Shown: positions 35,120 to 46,124 of the stretch, in pieces
Position numbering within the stretch: position 1 is the first letter of the stretch
Layout of the letters: the number at the start of each line of letters is the position of its first letter
Origin: Uloborus plumipes
Taxonomy: Eukaryota; Arthropoda; Arachnida; Araneae; Uloboridae
NCBI GenBank assembly: GCA_038373865.1
Contig: JAXGGA010002973.1
Span: forward strand, 1 to 64,000
Length of the DNA: 64,000 bases
Direction of reading: 5' to 3'
Made by a program: the position numbers and the translations under genes
Notes under the pieces: generated by a model
What the model saw: only the letters and a program-made list of their open reading frames with translations
The model's database searches: none
What the model was told of the DNA's origin: nothing

Positions 35120-36392
35120 GGGTCACCTGGGGTAATTCCTGGTCAAAAAGCATTAACATCCAATTATCACAAAATCTATCTAAGTTAGAGTTACAAATTT
35201 TGGTATGGAGGAAGCACATTGGGATGTCCATCGAATAAAATATTCATGCTATCAAAAATACATAATGAACTTGAGTAATTGTCGTTAATTGGTGACCAGG
35301 AATTACCCCAGAGATGGGGTAATTCCTGGCCACTTACGGGGCAATTATTGGTCACTCAAATGATTGATGAAAATGCATACATTTTGTAAGCACATTATTA
35401 ATACAAGTTATTAAACTAATTAGATAAATAATTTATTTATATATATAGCTAATTAAACACTGTATTTAGTTTTTTAAGGAAGAATGCAATTGTTTTCAAC
35501 ATAATAGCTTTACTTAATAAAACTTAGCCAAAATACTTTTTATACACTTTGTATGCAATAGCTACAGCTTTTATATCTGTTGTGAATGAATCTTCACCTA
35601 CCAAATAAATAGGTCCATAAAAAATATGGTGCACATGCACCATACACACTGAGCACATGCTTCTGTCTGTTATGAACAGGTTAAGGTGAACAGTTAAGTG
35701 AATAGTACAATGCAGTTACAATTAAGCATTTTTCTTAGTATAATTAAGAATAATTATTAAAACTTATAAAATAATTGGATGAAATTTAACAAAGAAAAAT
35801 TCAGTATATTGTATACTTATCATTAACAGATAAGAATGTTACATTGCGGTTACAGTTAACTTTGCAGTTAAGGCTCACAGAGTTACATATAGTTTAAATC
35901 AATAACATATGTCAATAATAGGTGAAATAATAATCCATAAATATTAAAAAAAGGACTGACCAGGAATTACCCCACTGACCAAGAATTACCCCAGTAGCCA
36001 GGGGCATTATTTGGAGCCTTCCTGCAAATTATTCAAAACAATAATGGTAAATCCAAAACTATTTTTCAGTAACTGACATGGTACCTAATTCAACCAAAAA
36101 AACGAAAAAGAAAAATATTCAGAAGTTTGAGTTTGATCACGATCTTTGTACAAATGTATCAAAACTAAGGCCAATCTTGTTTTACGAAATTTAACAAGCG
36201 ATTTTAAAAATATTTTTTTTTTCAAACTAAATACACAGTCAACTCTTAATTAAGTAATGAATTGTAATGAAGATAGTTCAGAGTACCTCTGTGATTTTTT
36301 TCATTTTGCTGAAGGATTATTAAGACATAAAAAGGACTGTGACCAGGAATTACCCCAGAAACTTGCTGACCAGGAATTGCCCCGGGTGACCC
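35120..36392. mobile_element. TA-flanked GGG...CCC element with iterated TGACCAGGAATTACCCC motif
   Basis: Starts GGGTCACCTGGGGTAATTCC and ends with the near complement; TA on both sides (35118-35119, 36393-36394). The motif TGACCAGGAATTACCCC or its complement occurs eight times: at both ends and near 35293, 35316, 35338, 35957, 35976 and 36340, all within about 450 bp of an end. No transposase inside. Removing it with one TA rejoins the pol frame exactly (ATT GGT AGT AGA). Confidence 0.88.
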
Positions 36393-36866
36393 TACCAATT
36401 ATGCCGCCGACGGAGCAAACACCCGCTGGTTTTTCTACAAGATCAAATGTGTCATTTTCAATTATACTTTTGACTTCAGAAGCAATAGCTTCTATCCAAA
36501 GATTGGACTCATCAGAATTTAGAGCTTGGTCCAGCGGTATTTCCTCAGTCGCAAGCATACAACATAAGGAAGATTCTTCTAAATCATTATCAGTACTTTC
36601 AGTTACACAAGGATCATTTTGAACAGGCATAGTTTGATAAACTTTTCTAGGTCTACCAGGATTTCCAGTTCTGACAATCTTTGGTCGCATTGGGGCGCGT
36701 TTTAACACAGGATTATCTGCATTTAAGTTATCACTAGAACTATCATCCAAATTTTCCTCAGAACTTTCTGGCGGTGAAAAAATAAAAGTTTGAGTATCTT
36801 TATCAGACTTTAGCACATCTTCCCCATAAGGGTCAAGATTTACGTATTCGCGATTGGGAACCTTCC
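36393..36866 (-). pseudogene. copia gag-pol, linker between integrase and reverse transcriptase
   Basis: Acidic, Ser/Asn-rich linker (PPESSEENLDDSSSDNLN), a basic patch (RTGNPGRPRKV), then the conserved start of copia RT (QALNSDESNLWIEAIASEV, ENDTFDLVEKP). It is one frame off the preceding integrase: the junction frameshift lies near 36865 in a TTCCCAAT context. Confidence 0.88.
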
Positions 36867-37886
36867 AAGAATTTTACACTACGAGTAATTTCAACAGAAT
36901 TCTTATCAGCAAGATAAACCCTGTACGCCTTACTTTGTTCATCATATCCTAAAAATATACCCTTTAGTCCTCGCTGATCAAATTTTCCTTTATTTTTCGA
37001 GTTATTCCATACGTATGCTTCACAGCCAAAAACTTTGAAGTAGCCAACATTAGGTTCTCTTTTAAACCAAAGACTATAAGGGGTTTTACCATTTAAAGAT
37101 TTCGACGGCGTTCTATTCTTAACATGGTTTGCTGTTGCTAAGGCTTCAGCCCAAACACGAACAGGTAAACCGGACTGAATTAGTAAGCATTTCGCAATAT
37201 CCAAAAGGGTTCTATTCTTCCTTTCGCTTTTCCCATTCTGTTCTGGGGTATTTTTCACAGTTAATCTACGGGAAATGCCCAATTCCTTTAAAAAATCATT
37301 AAAATAATTTCCAAAATATTCCCCGCCCCTATCAGATTGAATAAATTTAATTTTGTTTCCTGATTGCCTTTCTAACAGACTTTTAACTTCGCGAAAAGCA
37401 TCAAATGCATCACTTTTATGTTTTAAAAATCTTACTTCTGTCCAGTTAGAACTTTCATCAGTAAATGTTACAAATAAGATGCACCTCCAATAGATTTCGT
37501 AGATATAGGTCCACAGACATCGGAATGAATGATTTCGCACGGAACTTTACTGTTTGTATGAGTATCTGGAAAGCTTGACCTACACAGTTTACCTTTAATA
37601 CATACATCACAATTAAAATCTTTAGGCACAGGAGGTAGTTCTTTTAAGTCACGAAACGCAGAACTTAAAGTTCCTTTCTGTAGGTCAACAGCTGATGCAT
37701 GTCCAAATCTAAAATGAAGTTTTACAAAGTCATACTTATCTCTTGAATCCAAAGAACAACTTGCTAGCGATGATGTATTTTCTTCCAATGCAGACACATC
37801 CGATTTAAAACTGGGCTTTTTCTTCTCGCAAGAATTCAAGTCCAAGGCAGTTGATTCAGCAGGCAAAAAGGAGGGGCTTTCTTTAA
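36867..37886 (-). pseudogene. copia gag-pol, integrase
   Basis: From the piggyBac-like insertion downward: GAG-pre-integrase zinc region with KLHFRFGHAS and CDVCIKGK (HHCC pattern), then the catalytic core with Asp in IIHSDVCGP, Asp in FIQSDRGGEY and Glu in NGKSERKNRTL, then the copia GKTPYSLWFKREP and FGCEAYVW block and GIFLGYDEQSKAYRVYL. It joins the cDNA to host DNA, here making 5-bp duplications. A one-base deletion near 37475 (one T lost from a T-run after GGASY) splits the catalytic core between two frames. Confidence 0.95.
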
Positions 37887-39292
37887 CCCTACACTGCATG
37901 GTGTTGCCAATTGGCTACATGGACATTTTGTCCTCCTTATGAATAGCAGAATGTAGTCATAAGGCAACTCAATGCATAAAAAGCAAGTATTGGGTATATT
38001 TAAAGCAATTATCACCATTTATCCTCCATACATGGCAGCATTGGTCTGTTACATGCTCTTAAATGAATCCATATGAATAGCTTTTAAAATCACTCAAACT
38101 CCCATGTTTTGAAATTATTTTTTACAATGAAATATTTTTCTTCGTCTTTTAAAAAAATAACATGAGTAAAATAAACATTTGTCTTTCGTTTAAGATGCGT
38201 TTTACATCAAAATAATTATTTGGAAAAAATCTAGGACATAATACACGTCTGTAGCCATTTGGCAACATTATGCAGTAAGCATCCAGAGAACACTTCGATT
38301 CATCTCTATAGTTCATGAAGTATGTGCTTTGTTTATGTTTCGCGCAAGCTTCTTTCTCTTTTTGGAAGGTATAATATAATCATGCGGACCCAAAAGTGAT
38401 ACTTTCGGCTGTTCTACCGTTTATAAGACATCGCAATTATCAATACTTAGTTGATGTTCAACAGAATGAACAAACAAAAAATCAATAGGGAAAAGCCTTT
38501 AAAACGTGTTCATTTTAGATTTCAGTTAGCACAAACGTTGTGCTTACACGGACAAGTAAAGTCATTAATAAGTTTAAAATATAGTTTTGAAAAAAACTAA
38601 AAAATACGCTTTTACATTGGAATGCGCTGTGATCATCACGGGTTCACCTCTGATTTTCAAAACTACTGAATATCCGCACTTAAGTTTACATGTACTTATA
38701 ATACATCAATATGCAATACAGTTTAGCCTTTAGTATTAAAAATAATATTAAATATATTACTTAAATATTTGCAAAGAACGTAAATTTTATCTTTTATTCA
38801 GAGTTACATACATACATACAAACAAACCCACATGTGAAATTAATAAAAGCGTATTAAAAAGAGACCATTAGCTACAGAGGAACAACAGTTACAAACCAAA
38901 AAAAAAAAAAAAAGAGAGAGAAAAGAAAGAAAGCATGCGCGAGAGAGCTTCCAAAAGACATCAGATTTGACAGAATTGATCATCGGAAAGTACAAGTACA
39001 TATACAAAATAATGTAAAATGTCAAAATGTAAAGGATTACAAGAGTACAGTGCACCAAATGTTCAATTCATCTATTTTTTTACAAAACAGAACTAATTTC
39101 AAGTCTATCATTTACAATCATTTTTATCTGTTGAATGCATGGTGTAGCCATTTGGCAACAAAACTATTTTTAATTAGAAAGGGGTGAAAATTTAGAGTTA
39201 AATTTTTTTAAATATTTTTCCATGTTTTCTTATTACATTGACAAATACATATATTTTTTTCAACGAAAAATAAAAAATCATGCAGTGTAGGG
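37887..39292. mobile_element. piggyBac-like non-autonomous element
   Basis: Flanked by TTAA (37883-37886, 39293-39296). Perfect 14-bp terminal repeats CCCTACACTGCATG and complement. An 18-bp internal inverted repeat follows: TGTTGCCAATTGGCTACA at 37902-37919 and TGTAGCCATTTGGCAACA at 39143-39160 (one mismatch), with an extra copy at 38250-38267. The internal repeat is 1 bp from the left end repeat but 118 bp from the right one, an asymmetry also known in canonical piggyBac. No transposase in the 1406 bp. Removal with one TTAA restores the copia frame (CAA GTT AAA GAA). Confidence 0.93.
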
Positions 39293-39296
39293 TTAA

Positions 39297-40506
39297 CTTG
39301 CGTTTTCCGTGAATTCAATATTTCCAAGCAATACAGGTTTTCTCGTCTCTTCCCGATTATTTTATCATTTCTCTTGTTTTGAAGAATTACATTGGTTTTG
39401 TTGAAGGTAACGGTATATCCCTTGTCGCATATTTTTGCTATAGAAAGAAGATTGTTGCGTAGCTCAGGCACAAACATCGCATCGCGAATAGTTAATTCCT
39501 CCATCTGGTTATTCATTCTTGTAATGATTTTCGCGTCGCCAACGCCTTCAATTCCAGTAGAGCTTTTATCTGCAAGGTTTAAATTTTTCACAGGAGTGTC
39601 TTTCAATGAAGCAAAAAGCGATCTGTTTGAGAGAAAATGGTTTGAAGATCCGCTATCAAAGATGAACAAATTAGAAGTCGTATTTCGCACATCGTACACA
39701 GAATCACATTCGATGTTCGAACAACTTTTGGGATGTTCCCGAGTGGTCTTGCGGTACATTCTGCTGGTATGTCCTCTCGTATTGTTGATTTCTTGCTCAT
39801 TTGTGCGTCCCTGCTGAGGGTATCTTTGAGCTTGATTAAAATGATTGTTCTTAAAATTTGGTTTTCGATTAAAATTGTTTCTTCTCTTCACATTTGCAAA
39901 ATACGCACCGGAAACGTCACTGCTATTCTTGTCATTCTTGCGCGCGTTGAATTCTTCGGTTATCTTGATTTTTAAGGCCTCCGGTTTCGGTAGCTCATCT
40001 CTAGTCTCAATTGCAACGCGAAAATTTTCAAAACTGTTCGGTAAACTATATAGTAGCATAATAGTAAGGAGTTCATCATCAATGTGTATTTCCAAGTCTT
40101 GCAGCTGGTCAACCAAGTTGAAGAATTCGTGCAGATGATTTCGTACATCGTTTTCACCTTCCTTCATCTTTAAGTGTAACAGTGACTTCAAAAGTGTAGC
40201 CTTTCTGGCAGGACCCGTGGATTTGTAAATCTGTGAGAGCTTGCTCCAAATTTCTTTTGCCGTCGTGCATTTCTTGATTTGTTTTAGTTCCACTGGTTGG
40301 ATGCATAAGATTATATCAGCCATAGCTTTTTGGTCGCCAGCATTCCACTTTGAAGATCCATCAACGTCGGTTCCTTCGGGTGGGTTATCAACTATGTACT
40401 TCCAATTTTCATTTTTAATCAGCATGGCCTTCATTTGGATAGTCCACGTTTCATAATTTGATTTATTTAAAAGTTCCATCTTGTAAACTGACGCACCCGC
40501 GGCCAT
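39297..40506 (-). pseudogene. copia gag-pol, gag and protease
   Basis: Starts at the ATG at 40504-40506 (MAAGASVYKMELLNKSNYET), 99 bp inside the 5' LTR boundary. The gag domain (about residues 1-190) has the copia pattern: YETWTIQMKAML, AKEIWSKLSQIY, LLYSLPNSFENF. A basic Asn-rich region follows. Around residues 238-251 a Gly-His pair stands where the CCHC zinc knuckle should be, but Gln, Asn and Tyr replace the three cysteines, so the RNA-binding knuckle looks lost. The aspartic protease active site is FDSGSSNH with Asp at residue 284. Gag would form the particle; protease would cleave the polyprotein. The frame is open up to the piggyBac-like insertion. Confidence 0.95.
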
Positions 40507-40591
40507 CTTGACGAGAGTTCGCTGGAGTAAAAAGCTATCAAAAATTTAAAAAGTTCCAATTAAAACTGCATTCACCACTGCCCCTTGAAGC

Positions 40592-40605
40592 TCAGGCCCA
40601 TAACC
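40592..40605 (-). promoter_or_regulatory. Primer-binding site, initiator tRNA-Met type
   Basis: Minus-strand GGTTATGGGCCTGAG directly follows the 5' LTR. From memory, Drosophila copia uses GGTTATGGGCC, complementary to an internal part of the initiator methionine tRNA rather than its 3' end; the sequence here fits that use. Confidence 0.8.
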
Positions 40606-40918
40606 TGTCGTGTATCCAAGTATAAGAAGCAGAGGCAGTGGACTAGGATGGTGAATGCTAATAACATATTTATTAAGAACAAGTAAACGGTAAGAACATA
40701 AACGAGGTTAAAAGCACAAGATAAAAGATGACTACATGACTAGATACATAGCGACTACCAACAGCCGAGCTGCAAGGTGAATTACCAGGAGAACTAACTA
40801 GGAGGACTGCACGTGCAACATTTTATACTCTGGTATGACGTCATCTGCTCGATCCAGTGTTACGCTTCACTTTACTTCAATCTTCCAAGTACGAAGGGTT
40901 TAGTATTGTGGCTCAACA
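40606..40918 (-). repeat. copia 5' LTR
   Basis: 313 bp, TG...CA ends. Transcription would run leftward. On the minus strand the order is TGACGTCA (40837-40844), TATAAAA (40822-40828), CACGTG (40811-40816), then the AATAAA polyadenylation signal (40669-40674). Confidence 0.95.
40822..40844 (-). promoter_or_regulatory. LTR core promoter: CRE-like palindrome and TATA box
   Basis: TGACGTCA lies 8 bp upstream of TATAAAA. Both are unchanged in the two LTRs although nearby bases differ. TGACGTCA is the classic CREB/ATF site; function here is inferred. Confidence 0.65.
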
Positions 40919-40920
40919 TA

Positions 40921-41266
40921 CACACACAATGAACGTTGTTTTTACAGTGTGATACAGCTAATTTTATAGTAATAAACTGTAAAATTGTTAATTTTACAGT
41001 AGTAAACTGTAAAATTGCTAATTTTACAGTATATTACCGTACATTTCACAGTTTTAAGCGGGAACCTCTGCTGCCAATATTATACTATTGTTTTCACAGT
41101 ATAATACAGCTAAATTTTACGGCAATAAACTGTAAAATTGGTAACTTTACAGTAAAAAACTAAAATTGCTAGTTTTACAGTTTAGTACTGCTCATTTTAC
41201 AGTTTTAAATTGGAACCTCGGCTGCCAGTATTATACTGTAAAAACAACAGTTCATTTTTTGCAGTG
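40921..41266. mobile_element. CACTG-type MITE, copy E, split by the copia
   Basis: Right end TTCATTTTTTGCAGTG before TA (41267-41268). The left end lies across the copia: TA CAC at 31666-31670, then after the copia ACACAATGAACGTTGTTTTT. The body has the family AAACTGTAAAATT units. The copia thus landed within 5 bp of the MITE border. Confidence 0.8.
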
Positions 41267-41369
41267 TATTAGTATATCAATATTCATCCTACGCAAATAG
41301 TTGTCGATTTTTCACGAGATTTTACCTGTATATTTAGTACTTAGTAAGCCTCAAAGTTGCTTACACCAA

Positions 41370-41411
41370 ATTGGTGGGCCGCACACCGATAAATGTTGGG
41401 AACCACTGTGC
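41370..41411. mobile_element. hAT terminus remnant
   Basis: GTGGGCCGCACACCG then TTGGGAACCACTG; read inward from the right this begins CAGTGGTTCCCAA, a typical hAT end. No partner end seen. Confidence 0.5.
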
Positions 41412-43734
41412 TAGAAGATTCTTTCCAGATATTTCTAAATTACTTTTAAAACGTTTTACTTTTGCAAGCTAATGTTTTTGATCATTACACTTTAGAAAAG
41501 CTGCACGACTGTTTTCTTAGAGATTTCTAGAGTTTTGTAAAATGTGCTTGGGAAAAAATTGCTTTTTATTTATTTTCGTTTGAACAGTTATCATTTACGC
41601 ACCAAGATGTCGTAACACCTGGGATTTTCTAAAATATACTTCTCGAGACCTTAAGGCGGAATTATGTGCACTTTGTACTTTAACTTATAGTTTTGTTTTC
41701 AGATAAGGAAACTATGCTCTGTTTTCATATATTTTTTTTACAGTGATGAAAAAACAATATGTTTGAAATACTTAGCAGCCTAAGCCAACTGTAAGAGTTT
41801 TTGAAAAATCAATAAAAGAAAAAGAAGTGGTGAAAGGGAAAGTACACTCGCTTAATTCTGAACTAACTTCTCCTCATTCTTCTTATTTATTTGTTTACCT
41901 TTTTCGCAAACATTGTGCTTCGTTTTACAAGTACATTGTTTTTCAAATTTTCAATTCCTTCACATTAATAAAATATGAAAAGAGCCAAACTTCAGAATAT
42001 AAACATCTTGTTCAGAATACAAACATTTTAAGTTATGATTTGTTTTTATTTGAATACAGTTATACATAAATGAATTAATCAACTTATAAAAATTTCCAAT
42101 GAATTAAATGGTGCAAATTTTAAACGAGTTTTATATCGTTTTTTGTCTGTAAATTTAGAATTAAAAGTACAGAAAAAGATCTTCGTTTGATTATTTTTTT
42201 TTTAACAAGACTTTTTTTTTTAATAGTATTCGGTTTTTTTGCTTCGGAAAAGTAAAAGCTATTATATACATGCTTATTTTATTATTTCATTTCCTTCCCG
42301 ACAAACGTTTTTCGTTTTAATTACAGATGCTTCAAATATTATAAAGCCAAATTCGTCTGCAAAATAATTAACAAAGAAAAAAGCAAATTGGGCATTTTAG
42401 CATGAAATTCAACAGCTATGAAAAAATACCTATCTGTTTGACAAGAGTTTTCATGCTAAGTAGTTAGAGGTTTTTTCTTTCTTCTTTTAAGTGTTCATGC
42501 AAAGATTTTAATTCAAGGTTTAATTAGAAAAGCATTGTTTCGAAGACAAAAACCGAAATCTTCTTATTTTCCTCAATTAAAAATTAAGAACTTTTTTCTC
42601 GATTATATTGTTTTAAATCTCAAACCGAAGACATTTTTTTGCCTGTAAACGAAAATGTACATTGTCTTTCCCGTATTATATACTCGAATAGTTCTGAAAT
42701 TGAGCCTTAACAAATTTTCATTGTTAACGAATATTCTGTTAAACGTGCTCATTGTTTTAAAAAGTAAAATTGATAACATTTTCATTTATTCAAGATAATT
42801 GAATCATGTACAAGATAAATATATTAAGATTGTAAAAAAAAGGAGCTATGTGCAGATTTTTTAAATTAGTGTGAAATGTCAAAAAGAATAATTTAAGCAT
42901 AATTTGCTACCGTAGCTAATTCAGAAAAAAATAATATCTGATGCTAGAAAATCACTGTTTGAATACGGAAAAGTAAGCTCGTTCAGTTCTAGACGGAACT
43001 CCTAGTGTTGCCAGCTAATTTTGATCCCCATTATTTCATAAGTTCGTTATTCAAAACCATTTTAGGACTCACGGAGAAAATGTTTCAATTTTTACAGTGC
43101 AACCCCTCCCTCCTCCTCCCCTCTGAAAAAAATTTCCAAATAGACGCTTGATTAAACCTATATATAGGAAATGTTTCCATTAATTTGGTACTAAAAACAC
43201 GATCATTTTAACTCCGCTTCTTAAAATAATAGTTCTCTTTATTTATATGAAAAATTTCTCAGCACCGATAAACTTTCTAAAGTGTTGCTTTTGAGCAAGA
43301 ACAATTTATCCGACCGAACTTTTAGTGCTGAACGTACATTTTGAAAAAAAAAGAATGGTGTAAGAACTTTTGCATTAAGGTAATGAAAAACGCAATGAAG
43401 CGTCAGTGAAAACTACGTGGTTAGTTTCTTCTAACCGTAGTAAATTATGTTAAGCATGAGCAATCCTTATTATCCAAAAACCAAACTTTCTTGTAAAAAT
43501 TTTGAAAAGTGTAACAAATACTTTCATGAATCCAATACTTTCTTCCATTTATTTTGGATATAGTAGAAGGTATAAAATTGCATTAAAAAATCTCAGAATA
43601 GCTACTAGTAAAATTATCTTCTAATGTGAGTAATAAATAAACAATAGTACCAACCAAACACAGCAACCAATAGTACAACTACCTATCCCATGTATTTCTA
43701 AGTGCAAATAAAATTAACTTTAAAATGTTATTTA
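41412..43734. other. No gene seen
   Basis: AT-rich; several 60-80-codon frames without family motifs. A C-rich patch lies near 43104-43122. Confidence 0.45.
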
Positions 43735-43936
43735 TACTAAAAAATTTGTGCAACCTGACTCCGTAGCTGTTATAATCCAATGGAGTAACTTAACTGATAA
43801 CACAAGTGTAATGTTACGCATCGCTCATAACGTTACGCCAGTTTTATCAGTTAAGTTACTCCATCGCCTTGGAGGCAGCTATTTTGCCACCGCTTTTTAT
43901 GAAAAGATGCTAACGTTATACAACTTTTTTACAGTG
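43735..43936. mobile_element. Small TA-flanked MITE with internal hairpin
   Basis: The right end, read inward, is CACTGTAAAAAAGTTGTATA and the left is TACTAAAAAATTTGTGCAAC. A perfect inner stem (TGGAGTAACTTAACTGATAA, 43781-43800, with its complement ending at 43863) encloses a smaller GTAATGTTACG / TAACGTTACG pair. It shares the CACTGTAAAAAA end with the MITE family at 4240. Confidence 0.65.
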
Positions 43937-45600
43937 TAAGTAATGTCTTTGTTTTAAAGCAAACATATGTGATATAATTAATAACTGCTTCAACGCTAAA
44001 TCAAAATAGTGCGAAAATTAAAATACAGCAATATACGGCATGAGATCAGCATAAAAGTGGTCTGGTAACATGCATTATTTTACTTCTTTTTTAATCTCGT
44101 AGGCTTTGTATGATTTTTGCATCAAGACTTCTTTGTTTCATTTAATTTATTTGTAACTTGATTATTATTTCTATAGACATAATACTAGACCTTTTGTATA
44201 TTTTTATTTGATGCTAATAATTCTAAACGTACATTAAATTTCAAATGATAAAAATCTTTTGCATACTTAAATTTAATTCAAAAGTAATTAAAATAATTCA
44301 GAAGATTTGCAATATCACATTAAATATTGCTAATTCCTATCAAAGAAATATCGTACCTAAAATATCTATTATTAGACACATTTAATTGGATTATTTTCTT
44401 CATTTCTAAGTACCTTAATTTTCCTCAATTAACGCAAAAGTTTCTAATGCTATTTTTGAAAAACAGCTTTCTAAAACTTAGCTATGCTTTAAGATTACGA
44501 ATGCAAAACCTGAATGCTTCAAGCTCCTAAGGCATTTTGATCATCAATAGCTAGTTACCTTAAAGTTTCGAATCATTTATTTTTCCAACAAAACGGAAAG
44601 CCCGTTCTTTCTGGAGGCGATTCGAAAACTAACGAACAACGCTGGAAAATGATGTTTCTTTGTCGCTTATAGAATTCCTGATGTTCAATAGTTGCCGTAA
44701 AGAATTCTTATAATTCGATTTTAAACAGAGCTGAGACTATTTCAAATTTGTAAATTTAATTTTCAAACATTTAACTTTACTTTTACTCTTAGTTTGTATT
44801 GTTATTAAATCTGAAATCTGAAAATTAGAGAGAACTTTTGTAAATACATTAGGATATACTTTTAACGTTTGCAATCCTTCATGGACACTCTCAGTCTTGG
44901 TTCTTCACTGCAGCTACGAATTACCCGACATTACGCGTGCATACTTACATCGGTTACATCATTAACTGTTCTGACCAGGAAAACCATTTGATAATGAAAT
45001 ATATAAGTAATGAGTTGCAATCGTAAGAGCATTGTAAAAGACGTCTGGGCCACGGTGGTAGGGCAAAGCAAGATCTATTGTGGACTTTAAATGTTTTCTT
45101 TGCACCCTCCTCAACCAAAAAAATCAAACCGGGCTTGGAGCCATAAAAGTATATACAACAACTACTAAACCAAAAAATTGCAACTTCAGAAAAACAAAAT
45201 AGGTCAATGCTTTAAAAACTTAAAAAACAAATAACATTGGTGCTTTTATGATTTGTAGATTCCTCAAGATTTGTTGTTTCAAAAAACATTTGCAAAAACT
45301 ACCGTATTGCCATATGTTCCATATGTATATTGCATAAGCTAATCCTTCAGTTATTTCACTTTTCCAACGTCCACTTCTGGGAGCAAGAATTTTCGCTCTC
45401 ACCCGCCTCTTATCGAAATAAAAGGTCTTAGAGTTTAAAAAAAAAAATTCGCCTAATTTAGCGAGTTTCAGTGAGTAATGGCAGACATCTTTCACATAAT
45501 TTGTATATAAATGTTCTGCACTTGCAGAAGGTGTTCTTATGTAGGTCAAATATTTGATCATAAATATAATTAATAGCTTCGCGCATACTGTGCTTAAAGT
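43937..45600. other. No gene seen
   Basis: AT-rich sequence; the 113-codon minus frame at 45220-45561 shows no family motif. Confidence 0.4.
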
Positions 45601-46085
45601 ACAAATACAAATACAGAAGATGACGACCAGCTACAGGCTCTAGGCCCAACTAGGCTGGTCCTAGTCAAATATTACAATCCCCAATAAAAATCCAAGGCCC
45701 TCTTAAAGCTATCAACTCCCTTACTCATAACAACCTCCTCCGGTAAGCTGTTCCAGGTACTCACAACCCTGCTGAAATAGTAATTTTTCCTCACCTCTAG
45801 GTTAGCCTAAGACTTAAATAGCTTAAAACAGTGTCCCCTTGTCCTGCTTTCTAAACAAAAATTTAGCCCATCAACATCATTCATTTTGATAAATTTAAAC
45901 AACTGGATCATGTCCCCTCTGACTCTCCTTTGCTCAAGACTGTACATCTTAAGCATTCTAAGCCTGGAACCATAATCTAAATCTGTAAGCCCATTTACTA
46001 TCCTTGAAGCCCGCCTTTGAACCCTTTCCAGTAAATTAATATCTTTCTTAAGATGTGGAGACCAAAACTGAATAGCATAGTAAAC
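45601..46085 (-). pseudogene. CR1/L2-type LINE reverse transcriptase, 3' end, 5'-truncated
   Basis: Minus-strand protein with the conserved C-terminal tail of CR1-like ORF2: AIQFWSPHLKKDINLLERVQ, RRASRIVNGL, SLEQRRVRGDMIQLFK, then, after one in-frame TAG near 45810, VRKNYYFSRVVSTWNSLPEE and SFKRALDFYW. The 3' end has a short TATTTGTATTTG tail (45601-45614) as in CR1-type elements. The endonuclease and catalytic RT motifs are absent; truncation lies just upstream of 46085. Such 5' truncation is normal for LINEs. Confidence 0.9.
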
Positions 46086-46124
46086 AGTACAAGTAAAACA
46101 AAACACATTCAGAAGTTGCGTCAA

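Larger units (their letters stand above)
31671..40918 (-). mobile_element. Ty1/copia retrotransposon, full length, with three nested DNA transposons
   Basis: Bounded by direct LTRs (31671-31982 and 40606-40918) and a perfect 5-bp target duplication TACAC (31666-31670, 40919-40923). The order on the minus strand is 5' LTR, primer-binding site, gag, protease, integrase, reverse transcriptase, RNase H, polypurine tract, 3' LTR. Integrase before reverse transcriptase defines copia. The 9.25 kb holds elements at 37887-39292, 35120-36392 and 32833-34397; without them and their duplicated sites it is about 5.0 kb. The two LTRs differ at about 10 bases plus one indel (about 3%). Gag-pol is dead: two clear one-base frameshifts, one more suspected, and three insertions. 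Confidence 0.96.

Noticed and set aside
39392..40456. Plus-strand frames up to 141 codons
   Set aside because: Shadows of the copia gag-protease gene on the minus strand.
45055..45150. Possible tRNA or second SINE
   Set aside because: No convincing box A/box B pair, tail or target duplication.
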